Assembly (NCBI RefSeq): GCF_034057115.1
Contig: NZ_CP139195.1
Location: forward strand, 2,728,001-2,792,000
Reading direction: 5' to 3'
From: Pseudomonas sp. AN-1
GTDB taxonomy: Bacteria > Pseudomonadota > Gammaproteobacteria > Pseudomonadales > Pseudomonadaceae
Length of the DNA stretch: 64,000 bases
Shown here: positions 31,421-42,442 of the stretch, piece by piece
Layout of the letters: each line of letters starts with the position of its first letter
Position numbering within the stretch: position 1 is the first letter of the stretch
Notes under the pieces: generated by a model
What the model saw: only the letters and a program-made list of their open reading frames with translations
Told to the model about the DNA's origin: nothing
Database searches by the model: none
Position numbers and translations under genes: made by a program

Positions 31421-31792
31421 ATGTCCAAACTGTTGGAATTCCGCAAGGCCGAACAGGCGCTCAGGGAGCAACTGGCGCGCCTGGAATCGCTCAAGCACGA
31501 CCAGGAACTCAAGCACGAAATGGAATTCGAGGAAAAACTCAAGGCGCTGCTGCAGGAGTACGGTTTCAAACTGCAGAACATCGTCGACATCCTCGATCCG
31601 CAACCGATCCATATTCCCGAGCTGGAACTCCTGGAGCAGCAGGGCGGCCGCCGCGTGCGCAAGCTGCAGGTGTGGAAGAACCCGGTCACCGGCGAAGTGC
31701 TGGAAACCAAGAGCGGCAACAACAAGAAGCTCAAGGCCTGGAAGGAAGAGTACGGCGAGAAGTTCGTCTCGACCTGGCTGCAGAAGGACTGA
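31421..31792 (+). CDS. MvaT/MvaU-family H-NS-like nucleoid protein
   Basis: 123 residues. The N-terminal coiled coil is for dimerisation (FRKAEQALREQLARLESLKHDQELKHEMEFEEKL). The C-terminal AT-hook-like domain reads WKNPVTGEVLETKSGNNKKLKAWKEEYGEKFVSTWL. The linker IHIPELELLEQQGGRRVRKLQV differs from classical MvaT, which has a basic Ala/Lys-rich linker, so this is a divergent paralogue. It silences AT-rich and acquired DNA and bridges chromosomal segments. Start at ATG 31421 after CCGGAGAAACTCG. It is followed by a degenerate repeat and the exporter operon. Confidence 0.92.
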   Translation: MSKLLEFRKAEQALREQLARLESLKHDQELKHEMEFEEKLKALLQEYGFKLQNIVDILDPQPIHIPELELLEQQGGRRVRKLQVWKNPVTGEVLETKSGNNKKLKAWKEEYGEKFVSTWLQKD

Positions 31793-31813
31793 GGTCCGGC
31801 CCTGCCGCACGGC

Positions 31814-31840
31814 ATGATCGCTCCCATGCACCTGCGTGGG
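31814..31840. repeat. Degenerate copy of the CCCACGC/GCGTGGG repeat
   Basis: ATGATCGCTCCCATGCACCT followed by GCGTGGG resembles one end of the 47208-47294 element, with several changes. Confidence 0.4.
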
Positions 31841-31981
31841 GGCGCAAGCGCTGGACGCTGCGCGCCCCGGCGATGCCCGCTCCGGGCGCCCCTGCGACGC
31901 TCGACCTGTAGCCTCCCGCCCGCTTTTCTCGCACACTGCCCGCCATAGCTGCCGCCCTACGGCCCTGTCAGGGAGTGATCC

Positions 31982-33166
31982 GTGTCGTCCGCCCTCCGCC
32001 CCCGTCCCGTTCTCCTCCTGCTCCTGCTGCCGCTCGCCCTGCTGCTGTTGCTCGCCTGGCGCCACTGGCAGGGGCCGCCGCTGCCCGGCTACCGGCTGGA
32101 GACGCGCCCGCTGGTGCAGCGCGTGGTGGCCAGCGGCGAGGTCAGCAGCCAGTCGCTGGCGCGCATCGGCAGCGAGCTGACCGGCGTGGTCAGGGCCCGC
32201 CATGTGCGCGAGGGCGATGCGGTCAAGCCCGGCGACCTGCTGCTGGAGCTGGACGACCGCGAGCAGCGGGCCCGCCTGGGCGAGGCCGAGGCGGCGCTGC
32301 GCCAGCTGATCGACGCCGAGCGCCCGCAGGCGCGCGCGGCGCTGCGCGAGGCCGAGAGCCAGCTGCAGCGCGCCGGCAGCGAGCGCCAGCGGCGCGAGAC
32401 GCTGTTCGCCCGCCAGCTGCTGTCCGCCGAGGCCCGCGACCAGGCCCGCCACGCCGAGGTGGCCGCGCGCGCCGCCCGCGACCGCGCGCAGCTGGCCGCC
32501 GCCGCCCTGGCCGAGGGCGGCAGCGCCGAGCAGCAGGCACGCCAGCGCGTGGAACAGGCGCGCAGCGCGCTGGCCAGGACGAAGATCCACGCTCAGGTCG
32601 AAGGCAGCGTGCAGACCCGCAACGTCGAGCCCGGCGACCTGGTGCGCCCGGGCGATACCCTGCTGGAAATCGCCCGCCAGGGCAGCCAGGAGATCCTCCT
32701 GCCGCTGGACGAGAAGAGCCTCGCCCCGCTCGCCCTCGGCCAGAGCGCGCAGGTGATCGCCGACGCCTTTCCCGAGCGGGTGCTGGCCGCGCGGGTCGCC
32801 TGGCTGGCCCCGGCGGTCGACCCGGCGCGCGGCACCCTCGACGTGCACCTCGACCTGGCCGAGCCGGCCGGCTTCCTGCGCCAGGGCATGACCGTCTCGG
32901 TGAGCATCGAGACCGCACGCCGCGAGCGCGCCCTGGTGATCGCCAACGACGCCCTGCGCGCGGTCGCCGGCGGGCGCGCCGAGGTGCTGCGCGTGCGCGG
33001 CGGCGAGGTCGAGCGGGTCGCGGTGACCCTCGGCCTGCGCGGCACCGCGCTCAGCGAGGTGGTCGAGGGCCTGGCCGAGGGCGATGCGGTGCTCGCCGCC
33101 GACGCCGAGCCCGGCCAGCGCGTGCGCGTGCGCAAGCAGCCGCTGCCGGCCGGCGTGGCGGAGTGA
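31982..33166 (+). CDS. HlyD/MacA-family periplasmic adaptor of an ABC exporter
   Basis: 394 residues with a GTG start at 31982. One N-terminal membrane anchor (VLLLLLLPLALLLLLAW) is followed by a lipoyl half (IGSELTGVVRARHVREGDAVKPGDLLLELDD). A long Ala/Arg/Gln-rich coiled-coil hairpin (residues about 100-195), the second lipoyl half (KIHAQVEGSVQTRNVEPGDLV) and a beta-barrel domain complete it. It is the first gene of a three-gene unit with the permease and ATPase below, the DevBCA/MacAB-like layout. No outer-membrane partner is encoded nearby. The exported substrate is unknown. Confidence 0.88.
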   Translation: MSSALRPRPVLLLLLLPLALLLLLAWRHWQGPPLPGYRLETRPLVQRVVASGEVSSQSLARIGSELTGVVRARHVREGDAVKPGDLLLELDDREQRARLGEAEAALRQLIDAERPQARAALREAESQLQRAGSERQRRETLFARQLLSAEARDQARHAEVAARAARDRAQLAAAALAEGGSAEQQARQRVEQARSALARTKIHAQVEGSVQTRNVEPGDLVRPGDTLLEIARQGSQEILLPLDEKSLAPLALGQSAQVIADAFPERVLAARVAWLAPAVDPARGTLDVHLDLAEPAGFLRQGMTVSVSIETARRERALVIANDALRAVAGGRAEVLRVRGGEVERVAVTLGLRGTALSEVVEGLAEGDAVLAADAEPGQRVRVRKQPLPAGVAE

Positions 33167-33170
33167 GGCC

Positions 33171-35097
<1,927 letters not shown>

Positions 35098-35153
35098 GTA
35101 GGGTGCGCCGTGCGCACCAAGGCGCTACCCATGGTGCACACGGCGCACCCTAC
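35098..35153. repeat. Inverted repeat, GTAGGGTGCGCC family, copy 3
   Basis: Arms at 35098-35119 and 35132-35153 with a 12-bp spacer. It begins one base after the ATPase stop, and its right arm contains the TAG stop of the converging hss gene, so it fills the whole space between two gene ends and may act as a bidirectional terminator. Confidence 0.85.
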
Positions 35154-36568
35154 TGCACGCGGAAATTCTTGAACTGCCAGGGATCGTCCGTGTCGAGGTC
35201 CTCGTCGAACAGCCAGCCGCGCCCCTCCAGCGGCGTCCAGTCGCTGAACGCGCCGACCAGCTCGCCGAGGTAGGGCCGGCAGAAGTCGAGGATCTCCTCG
35301 AAGGGCATCTCGTCGGGCTCGACCACCCCGCAGGCCGGGTTGCGCATCGCCCAGAGCACCCCGGCGACAACGCCCACCGTCACCTGCAGGCTGGTCGGGC
35401 CGTTGGCCGGACACAGCGCACGGGCCTGCTCGACGGACAGCCGCGAGCCGTACCAGTAGGCTCCGTCGTCGTGACCGAGCAGCAGCACGCCCAGCTCGTC
35501 GACGCCGGAGACGATACCGTCGCGCAGCACGCGTAGCCGCGGCTGCAGCTGCCAGTTGCGCCCGGCCAGTTCGTCCAGCGACAGCACGGTGTCGTCGCAG
35601 GGGTGATAGGCATAGAGCACGGTCGGCCGGTACTCGGGGGCATCGTCCGTGCCCAGGGTGAAGTAGTCGGCGATGGAGATCGCCTCGCCGTGGCTGATCA
35701 GGAAGCCGTGGTAAGGACCGGCCAGCGGCGTCCAGCTGCGCACCCGGGTGGCCGCGCCCGGACGCTCCAGGTAGATGGCCGCCTGGCTGCCCCCGGCGTG
35801 GCGACGGCCGTCGGCGGGCAGGTGACGCTCGTGGCTGCCCCAGCCCAGCTCGACCGGCTGCAGCAGCTCGCTGACGAAGCCGGGCACCGACCAGGTGTTG
35901 ACGAACTCGTCCGGCACCTTGCGCTGGCGGTCCACCTGCCAGTCGCGCTCGGCGACGTGGATGACGCGCACGCCCAGGCGCTGCGCCAGGCGCGCCCACT
36001 CCGTGCGGCTGGCCGGCGCCGGCTGCGCCATGCCGTTGCCGGCGGCCAGTTCGAGCAGCGCCATCTTCACCAGGTGCGATACCAGCCCCGGATTGGCACC
36101 GTGGGCCAGCACCGCGGTCGGCCCGGGCACATCGCTCCGGCGCAGCGCCAGCGCCGCCTCGCGCAGGGCGTAGTTGCTGCGCTGCGCCGCCGGCAGGCGG
36201 CGGTCGACGTAACCGCCGGCCCAGGGCTCGATGCAGGCGTCCAGATAGAGGGCGCCGCGCTCGCGGCACAGCGCGATCAGCGCCACGCTGCTGACGTCCA
36301 CCGACAGGTTGAGCAGGAAGTCGCCCGGATCGAGCAGCGGCTCGAGCGCCGTGCGGTAGTTGGCCGGGGTGAGCGCCAGCTGGCGATGGGCGATGCCGGC
36401 CTGCTCGGCCGCGGCGAAACCCTCGGCGTCGGCGGCGAGAATCACCAGCTGCGCCGGGCGCAGGGCGATGTGGCGCAGCAGCAGCGGCAGCACCCCCTGG
36501 CCGATGCAGCCGAAGCCGAGCAGGACGATGCGCCCGGCGAACGCCTGACGCTGATGCGAAGTGTCCAA
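35150..36568 (-). CDS. hss: Homospermidine synthase
   Basis: 472 residues (family about 470-480). The N-terminal Rossmann fold has IVLLGFGCIGQGVLPLLL, then the saccharopine-dehydrogenase-like catalytic part, with LYLDACIEPWAGGY, VLAHGANPGLVSHLVK and the conserved tail ACGVVEPDEMPFEEILDF. Using NAD, bacterial Hss condenses putrescine units (or putrescine and spermidine) to sym-homospermidine. Most pseudomonads mainly make spermidine, so a role for homospermidine here is notable but unproven. It is transcribed alone on the minus strand, 121 bp downstream of etfA. The start MDTSHQRQAFAGRIV precedes the Rossmann strand by a normal distance. Confidence 0.92.
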   Translation of the reverse strand: MDTSHQRQAFAGRIVLLGFGCIGQGVLPLLLRHIALRPAQLVILAADAEGFAAAEQAGIAHRQLALTPANYRTALEPLLDPGDFLLNLSVDVSSVALIALCRERGALYLDACIEPWAGGYVDRRLPAAQRSNYALREAALALRRSDVPGPTAVLAHGANPGLVSHLVKMALLELAAGNGMAQPAPASRTEWARLAQRLGVRVIHVAERDWQVDRQRKVPDEFVNTWSVPGFVSELLQPVELGWGSHERHLPADGRRHAGGSQAAIYLERPGAATRVRSWTPLAGPYHGFLISHGEAISIADYFTLGTDDAPEYRPTVLYAYHPCDDTVLSLDELAGRNWQLQPRLRVLRDGIVSGVDELGVLLLGHDDGAYWYGSRLSVEQARALCPANGPTSLQVTVGVVAGVLWAMRNPACGVVEPDEMPFEEILDFCRPYLGELVGAFSDWTPLEGRGWLFDEDLDTDDPWQFKNFRVQ

Positions 36569-36689
36569 TGGCCGTCCCCCTTCCTGGCATTCCTAGCATA
36601 GGCCTCAGTATAGGAAGCGGGACGCGAGCGGGAGGGAAGACGGCCCTGGGGTGTGCCGGCCGCCCTGCGGGCGACCGGCATGGCCGGGC

Positions 36690-37619
36690 TCAGAGCGCGC
36701 GGCCGAGCTCCGGCACCGCCTCGAACAGGTCGGCGACCAGGCCGTAGTCGGCGACCTGGAAGATCGGCGCTTCCTCGTCCTTGTTGATCGCCACGATCAC
36801 CTTGGAGTCCTTCATCCCCGCCAGGTGCTGGATGGCACCGGAGATGCCGACGGCGATGTACAGCTCGGGGGCGACTATCTTGCCGGTCTGCCCCACCTGC
36901 ATGTCGTTGGGTACGAAACCGGCATCGACCGCCGCGCGCGAGGCGCCCACCGCGGCGCCGAGCTGGTCGGCCACCCGATACAGCAGCTGGAAGTTGTCGC
37001 CGTTCTGCAGGCCGCGACCGCCGGAGACGACGATCTTCGCCGCGGTCAGCTCGGGACGCTCGGACTGCGCCAGCTCCGCGCCGACGAAGCAGGAAATCCC
37101 GTAGTCCTCGCCACAGGCCAGGGTCTCGATCGCGGCGCTGCCGCCCGTGGCGGCCACCGCGTCGAAGCCGGTGGCGCGCACGCTGATGACCTTGACCGCC
37201 GCGCTGGACTGCACGGTGGCGATGGCGTTGCCGGCGTAGATCGGCCGCTGGAAGGTGTCGGCACTGACGACCTTGATGATCTCGGAGATCTGCTCGACGT
37301 CGAGCAGCGCGGCGACCCGCGGCAGGACGTTCTTGCCGTTGCTGGTGGCCGGCGCCAGCACGTGGCTGTAGGCGCGGCCCAGCTCGGCCAGCAGCGGCGC
37401 GAGGTTCTCCGGCAGCTGGTGGGCATAGGCCGGGGCATCGGCGACCAGCACCTTGCTCACCCCGGCGAGCTGGGCCGCGGCGGCGGCCACCGCGCCGCAG
37501 CCCTGGCCGGCGACCAGCAGGTGGATGTCGCCGCCGATCTGACTGGCGGCCGCGAGGGTGTTGAGGGTGGCCGCGGCCAGCGCGGCATTGTTGTGCTCGG
37601 CGAGTACCAGGATAGCCAT
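36690..37619 (-). CDS. etfA: Electron transfer flavoprotein, alpha subunit
   Basis: 309 residues, standard length. The N-terminal ETF fold starts [20 protein letters not shown]. The FAD-binding C-terminal domain has [17 protein letters not shown] and the signature [15 protein letters not shown], then [19 protein letters not shown]. With EtfB it carries electrons from acyl-CoA dehydrogenases, such as isovaleryl-CoA dehydrogenase, to ETF-quinone oxidoreductase. Its ATG shares one base with the etfB stop (TGATG). It is the last gene of the liv-etf transcript, so it is likely controlled with the importer. Confidence 0.97.
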   Translation of the reverse strand: MAILVLAEHNNAALAAATLNTLAAASQIGGDIHLLVAGQGCGAVAAAAAQLAGVSKVLVADAPAYAHQLPENLAPLLAELGRAYSHVLAPATSNGKNVLPRVAALLDVEQISEIIKVVSADTFQRPIYAGNAIATVQSSAAVKVISVRATGFDAVAATGGSAAIETLACGEDYGISCFVGAELAQSERPELTAAKIVVSGGRGLQNGDNFQLLYRVADQLGAAVGASRAAVDAGFVPNDMQVGQTGKIVAPELYIAVGISGAIQHLAGMKDSKVIVAINKDEEAPIFQVADYGLVADLFEAVPELGRAL

Positions 37620-38368
37620 CAGATCACCTTCGCTTCGTTCTTCAGTTTGTCGACCAGCTCGGCCACCGAGCCGACCTTGATCCCGGCCTTGCGCGCGGCC
37701 GGGGCCTCGACCTTGAGCACCTTCACCGTGGAGGCGGTGGACACGCCGAGCGCCTCGGGCGTCAGCACGTCCAGCGGCTTCTTCTTGGCCTTCATGATGT
37801 TGGGCAGCGAGGCATAGCGCGGCTCGTTGAGGCGCAGGTCGGTGGTGACGATGGCCGGCAGTTTCAGCGCAACGGTCTGCAGGCCGCCGTCGATCTCGCG
37901 GGTGACGCGGGCCTGTTCGCCGGCGATCTCCAGCCTGGAGGCGAAGGTGCCCTGGGCGAAGCCGGTCAGCGCAGCGAGCATCTGCCCGGTCTGGTTGTTG
38001 TCGCTGTCGATGGCCTGCTTGCCGAGGATCACCAGCTGCGGCTGCTCCTTGTCGACCACCGCCTTGAGCAGCTTGGCCACCGCCAGCGAGCCGAGCTCGG
38101 CAGCACTCTCGACCAGCACGGCGCGGTCGGCGCCGAGGGCCAGGGCGGTGCGCAGCTGCTCCTGGGCGGCGTTCGGGCCGACCGAGACCACCACCACCTC
38201 GCTGGCGATGCCCCTTTCCTTGAGGCGCACCGCCTCTTCCACGGCGATCTCGCAGAACGGATTCATCGCCATCTTGACGTTGGCCAGGTCGACGCCGGAG
38301 CCGTCGGCCTTGACGCGGACCTTGACGTTGTAGTCCACCACGCGTTTCACGGTCACGAGGATCTTCAT
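37619..38368 (-). CDS. etfB: Electron transfer flavoprotein, beta subunit
   Basis: 249 residues, standard. It starts [20 protein letters not shown] and includes the ETF-beta signature region [23 protein letters not shown] and the AMP-binding side [14 protein letters not shown]. It forms the heterodimer with EtfA. It lies 16 bp downstream of livM on the same strand. I see no terminator between them, so this ETF pair belongs to the transporter operon. Confidence 0.97.
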   Translation of the reverse strand: MKILVTVKRVVDYNVKVRVKADGSGVDLANVKMAMNPFCEIAVEEAVRLKERGIASEVVVVSVGPNAAQEQLRTALALGADRAVLVESAAELGSLAVAKLLKAVVDKEQPQLVILGKQAIDSDNNQTGQMLAALTGFAQGTFASRLEIAGEQARVTREIDGGLQTVALKLPAIVTTDLRLNEPRYASLPNIMKAKKKPLDVLTPEALGVSTASTVKVLKVEAPAARKAGIKVGSVAELVDKLKNEAKVI

Positions 38369-38384
38369 CGGTTGCCTCTTGTTG

Positions 38385-39395
38385 TCACTTGAAGTTGCGG
38401 CGAATCAGCTTCTGCACCCAGCCGACGATGCCGGCGCGGAACAGCAGCACGCAGAGCACGAAGATCACCCCGAGGATGACGTGCACCCAGTCGCCCAGCG
38501 GGCCGTTGGACAGGTAGCTCTGCAGGGTCACCACCACGCCGGCGCCGACCAGCGGGCCGAGCACGGTGCCGACGCCGCCGAGCAGGGTCATCAGGATCAC
38601 CTCGCCGGACATGTGCCAGTGGGCGTCGGTCAGCGAGGCCAGCTGGAACACCACGGTCTTGGTCGCCCCGGCCAGGCCGGTGAGGGTGGCGGAGATGACG
38701 AAGGCCAGCAGCTTGTGGGCGGCGACGTTGTAGCCGAGGGAGATGGCGCGCGGCTCGTTGTCGCGGATCGCCTTGAGCACCTGGCCGTAGGGCGAGTGGA
38801 TAGTGCGCTGGATCACCGCGAAGCCGAACACGAACACCGCCAGCACGAAGTAGTACATCGCCAGGTTGCTCTTCAGGTCGATCAGGCCGAACAGCTCGCC
38901 GCGCGGCACGCCCTGCAGGCCGTTCTCGCCGCCGGTGAACGGCGCCTGGACGAACAGGAAGAACACCAGCTGCGCCAGCGCCAGGGTGATCATGGCGAAA
39001 TAGATGCCCTGGCGGCGGATCGCCAGCAGGCCGAAGCCCAGGCCGAGCACGCCCGAGGCCACCGTGCCGGCAAGGATGCCCAGCTCGGTGGACAGCCCCG
39101 AGTACTGGCTGAGCAGGTAGCCGGTGACGTAGCCGCCGGTGGCGAGGAAGGCGGCGTGGCCGAAGGACAGCAGCCCCGCGTAGCCGAGCAGCAGGTTGAA
39201 GGCGCAGGCGAACAGGGCGAAGCACAGCAGCTTCATCAGGAACACCGGGTACACCGCCAGCGGGGCGACCAGCGCCACGCCGAGCAGCACCAGGTAGCCG
39301 ACCAGCTTGCGCCGCTGCTGCGCGCGACGGCGCTCCAGCTCGACCTGCGGATGGGCGACGGCCGCGGCCGCCTGAATGTTTTCCAGACTCGACAT
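38385..39395 (-). CDS. livM: Branched-chain amino acid-type ABC permease LivM
   Basis: 336 residues from the ATG at 39393-39395 ([13 protein letters not shown]). AGGAGG lies 7 bp upstream of it; an ATG two codons earlier (39399-39401) would overlap the livH stop as ATGA but sits only 1 bp from that site. About ten membrane helices are seen, with the LivM core [21 protein letters not shown] and [15 protein letters not shown] and the cytoplasmic coupling loop [23 protein letters not shown]. It is an inner-membrane half-channel partnered with LivH. It is followed directly by etfB. Confidence 0.93.
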   Translation of the reverse strand: MSSLENIQAAAAVAHPQVELERRRAQQRRKLVGYLVLLGVALVAPLAVYPVFLMKLLCFALFACAFNLLLGYAGLLSFGHAAFLATGGYVTGYLLSQYSGLSTELGILAGTVASGVLGLGFGLLAIRRQGIYFAMITLALAQLVFFLFVQAPFTGGENGLQGVPRGELFGLIDLKSNLAMYYFVLAVFVFGFAVIQRTIHSPYGQVLKAIRDNEPRAISLGYNVAAHKLLAFVISATLTGLAGATKTVVFQLASLTDAHWHMSGEVILMTLLGGVGTVLGPLVGAGVVVTLQSYLSNGPLGDWVHVILGVIFVLCVLLFRAGIVGWVQKLIRRNFK

Positions 39396-39397
39396 GC

Positions 39398-40285
39398 TCA
39401 TGCCTCCTTCCCGAACAGTCCCGCCGGGCGGAACAGCAGGACGATCACCATCACCAGGAACACCACGGTGCTGGCCGCCTGCGGATAGAACACCTTGGTC
39501 AGGCCCTCGATCAGGCCCATGGCCAGACCGGTGACGATGGCGCCCATGATCGAGCCCATGCCGCCGATCACCACCACGGCGAACACCACGATCAGCAGGT
39601 TGGCGCCCATGGTCGGGCTGACCGGGTAGATCGGCGCGGCGAGCACCCCGGCGAAGGCGGCCAGCGCCACGCCGTAGCCGTAGGTCAGGGTGATCAACAG
39701 CGGCACGTTGATGCCGAAGGCCTGCATCAGCTTGGGGTTCTCGGTGCCGGCGCGCAGGTAGGAGCCGAGGCGCGTGCGCTCGATCATGTACCAGGTGGCA
39801 ATGCACACCACCAGCGCGGCCACCACCACCCAGGCGCGGTAGGTGGGCAGGAACATGAAGCCGAGGTTGACGCCGCCCTTGAGCAGCTCGGGCATCGGGT
39901 AGGAGGCCCCGGACACGCCGAACAGCTTGACGAAGCTGCCCTCGACGATCAGCGCCAGGCCGAAGGTCAGCAGCAGGCCGTAGAGGTGGTCCTCGCCGGC
40001 GATGCGCCGCAGCAGGTGGCGCTCGACGGCCATGCCGATGGCACCGACCAAGAGCGGCGACAGCACCAGCGCCACCCAGTAGTTGACGCCCAGGTAGTTG
40101 AGGCCGAGCAGCGCGGCGAAGGCGCCGAGCATGTACAGCGCACCGTGGGCGAAGTTGATGATGCGCAGCAGGCCGAAGATGATCGCCAGGCCGAGGCTGA
40201 GCAGCGCGTAGAAGGCGCCGTTGATCAGGCCGAGCAGCAGCTGGCCGAGCAGCACGCCCAGGGGAATACCGAATACGAGAGTCAT
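39398..40285 (-). CDS. livH: Branched-chain amino acid-type ABC permease LivH
   Basis: 295 residues, about eight membrane helices. Conserved LivH segments are GLINGAFYALLSLGLAIIFGLLRIINFAHG and the coupling loop TRLGSYLRAGTENPKLMQAFGIN, then VVIGGMGSIMGAIVTGL. It pairs with LivM. It lies 98 bp downstream of the binding-protein gene, and the gap contains two hairpins. The true ligand depends on the binding protein. Confidence 0.94.
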   Translation of the reverse strand: MTLVFGIPLGVLLGQLLLGLINGAFYALLSLGLAIIFGLLRIINFAHGALYMLGAFAALLGLNYLGVNYWVALVLSPLLVGAIGMAVERHLLRRIAGEDHLYGLLLTFGLALIVEGSFVKLFGVSGASYPMPELLKGGVNLGFMFLPTYRAWVVVAALVVCIATWYMIERTRLGSYLRAGTENPKLMQAFGINVPLLITLTYGYGVALAAFAGVLAAPIYPVSPTMGANLLIVVFAVVVIGGMGSIMGAIVTGLAMGLIEGLTKVFYPQAASTVVFLVMVIVLLFRPAGLFGKEA

Positions 40286-40312
40286 GAGTCACCACCCACA
40301 GGAAGTCCGCGA

Positions 40313-40335
40313 CACCCGGCCGCGCGGGCCGGGTG
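40313..40335 (-). other. Intercistronic hairpin between the binding-protein gene and livH
   Basis: Perfect 9-bp stem CACCCGGCC / GGCCGGGTG with a 5-nt loop. A second inverted pair, GCTCCCGC/GCGGGAGC, lies at 40344-40351 and 40366-40373, nearer the binding-protein stop. Both suit differential message stability, favouring the binding protein. Confidence 0.6.
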
Positions 40336-40383
40336 GATGGCTCGCTCCCGCACGCACTCAGGCGCGCGGGAGCCGGCGGTCGA

Positions 40384-41610
40384 TCAGTTCTTCGCCACCC
40401 GATCCTTGACCAGCTTGCACTGGCTCTCGCTCAGCGGGCGGAAAGCCTGGTCGCCGGGGATGGTGCTGACGATCTTGTACAGGTCCCACTCGCCCTTCGA
40501 CTCGGCCGGGGTCTTCACCTGGGCCAGGTACATGTCGTGGACCATGCGGCCGTCCTCGCGGATCTTGCCGCCCTTGGCGAACATGTCGTTGACCGGGGTG
40601 GCGGCCATCTTGGCGCGCACGGTGGTGGTGTCGTCGCTGCCGGTTTCCTTGACCGCGTTGAGGTAGTGCATGGTCGCCGAGTAGACGCCGGCCTGGGACA
40701 TGGTCGGCATGCTGCCGACGCGCTCGAAGTAGCGCTTGGCCCAGGCGCGGGTCTCGTCGTTCATGTCCCAGTACCAGCCGGTGGTCAGCATCAGGCCCTG
40801 GGTGACGTCCAGGCCCATGGCGTGGATGTCGTTGAGGAACACCAGCATGCCGGCCAGCGTCTGCCCGGACTGGGTGACGCCGAACTGGCTGGCGGTCTTC
40901 AGCGCGTTGACGGTGTCGGCGCCGGCGTTGGCCAGCGCCACCACCTGGGCGCCGGAGCCCTGGGCCTGGAGGATGTAGGAGGAGAAGTCCTGGCTGGGGA
41001 ACGGATGGCGCACGGTGCCGACCACGCTGCCGCCGCCACCGGTCACCACCTTGGTGATGTCCGCCTCGAGGGCATGCCCGAAGGCATAGTCGGCGGTCAG
41101 CATGTACCAGCTCTTGCCGCCGGATTCGAGCACCGCCTTGGCGGTGCCGTTGGCCAGCGCGTAGGTGTCGTAGGTCCAGTGGATATGGTTGGGCGAGCAG
41201 GATTCGTTGGTGATGCCCGAGGAGGCGGCGCCGGAGATCAGCGCCAGCTTGTCGGCCTGCTCGACCACCTTGACCGCCGCCAGCACCACCGAGGAGGCGA
41301 CCAGGCCGGTCACCATGTCGACGTTGCGCTCGTCGACCCACTGGCGCACGGTGTTGGCGCCGACGTCCGGCTTGTTGAGGTCGTCGGCGTTGAAGATGAC
41401 GATCTTCTTGCCGTCGACGTTGCCGCCGAAATCCTCCACCGCCATCTTCAGCGCCTCCAGGCCACCGGGACCGGCGAGGTCGCGGTAGGTGCCGGACATG
41501 TCGGCGAGGTAGCCGATGCGGATCTCGTCGTCGCTGACCGCCGCCTGCGCGCTGCCGGCGATCAGGCTGGAGACGAGCAGAGCGGTTGCGGTCTTCTGGA
41601 ATACCTTCAT
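40384..41610 (-). CDS. Periplasmic binding protein of the liv-type ABC importer
   Basis: 408 residues. The signal peptide MKVFQKTATALLVSSLIAGSAQA cleaves before AVSDDEIRIGYLADMSG. It is a type I periplasmic binding fold (Peripla_BP_6) with DDLNKPDVGANTVRQWVDE and SGAASSGITNESCSPNHIH. It is longer and more divergent than classical LivJ/LivK (about 370), resembling binding proteins for aromatic or other carboxylates, so leucine is only one candidate ligand. It sits between the ATPase genes and the permease genes on one transcript. The ATG at 41608-41610 was chosen over one four codons upstream, because the signal peptide then starts with MKVF. Confidence 0.9.
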   Translation of the reverse strand: MKVFQKTATALLVSSLIAGSAQAAVSDDEIRIGYLADMSGTYRDLAGPGGLEALKMAVEDFGGNVDGKKIVIFNADDLNKPDVGANTVRQWVDERNVDMVTGLVASSVVLAAVKVVEQADKLALISGAASSGITNESCSPNHIHWTYDTYALANGTAKAVLESGGKSWYMLTADYAFGHALEADITKVVTGGGGSVVGTVRHPFPSQDFSSYILQAQGSGAQVVALANAGADTVNALKTASQFGVTQSGQTLAGMLVFLNDIHAMGLDVTQGLMLTTGWYWDMNDETRAWAKRYFERVGSMPTMSQAGVYSATMHYLNAVKETGSDDTTTVRAKMAATPVNDMFAKGGKIREDGRMVHDMYLAQVKTPAESKGEWDLYKIVSTIPGDQAFRPLSESQCKLVKDRVAKN

Positions 41611-41716
41611 GTGTTCACCCACTGTTCCATGGTTATTGTTGTGGTACAGACGAGCAGACCGACGGAAGCCCGCCGGCGCGTGCGCGCCGGGCAGGTGCCG
41701 CGGGGTATTACGGGGT

Positions 41717-42442
41717 TCAGACGCCCAGACAGGTGTTGAGCAGTTCCTTCTTCGCCGGCAGTTCGGCGGCGCTGATCTCCTCGACGATCTGGCCGTGCTC
41801 CATCAGGTAGTGGCGGTCGGCCAGCGGCGCGGCGAAGCGGAAGTTCTGTTCGACCAGGACGATGGTCAGGCCCTTGTCCTTGAGCTTGAGCAGCACCTCG
41901 CCGAGCTTCTGCACGATCACCGGGGCGAGGCCCTCGGTGATCTCGTCGAGCAGCAGCAGGTTGGCGCCGGTGCGCAGGATGCGCGCCATGGCCAGCATCT
42001 GCTGCTCGCCGCCGGACAGCCGGGTGCCCTGGCTGAAGCGGCGCTCGTAGAGGTTGGGGAACATCTCGTAGATCTCGTCGAGGCTCATGCCGCCGCTGCG
42101 CACGGTGGGCGGCAGCAGCAGGTTCTCCTCGACGTTGAGGCTGGCGAAGATGCCGCGCTCCTCGGGGCAGTAGCCGACGCCCAGGCGCGGGATCATGTGC
42201 GCGGCGACGCCGATGGTCTCGTTGCCGTTGATCATGATCGAGCCGGTGCGCCGGCCGACCAGGTTCATGATCGCGCGCAGGGTGGTGGTGCGCCCGGCGC
42301 CGTTGCGCCCGAGCAGGGTCACCAGCTCGCCGCGGCGCACCAAGAGATCGATGCCGTGGAGGATGTGCGACTCGCCGTAGAAGGCGTGCAGGTCGCTGAG
42401 GCGCAGCTGTTCAAAATCCGGATTGGTGTGCAGGCTGGTCAT
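41717..42442 (-). CDS. livF: Liv-type ABC importer ATPase LivF, with Arg in Walker A
   Basis: 241 residues. Walker A reads LLGRNGAGRTTTLRAI, with Arg in place of the invariant Lys. The signature LSGGEQQMLAMARIL, Walker B LLLLDEITEGLAP and H-loop (VEQNFRFAA, without a classical His) follow the LivF pattern. I recall Arg variants within this LivF subfamily, so the protein need not be dead, but the change is real in the sequence. It pairs with LivG at the membrane. Its start overlaps the livG stop by 4 bp (ATGA). Confidence 0.9.
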   Translation of the reverse strand: MTSLHTNPDFEQLRLSDLHAFYGESHILHGIDLLVRRGELVTLLGRNGAGRTTTLRAIMNLVGRRTGSIMINGNETIGVAAHMIPRLGVGYCPEERGIFASLNVEENLLLPPTVRSGGMSLDEIYEMFPNLYERRFSQGTRLSGGEQQMLAMARILRTGANLLLLDEITEGLAPVIVQKLGEVLLKLKDKGLTIVLVEQNFRFAAPLADRHYLMEHGQIVEEISAAELPAKKELLNTCLGV

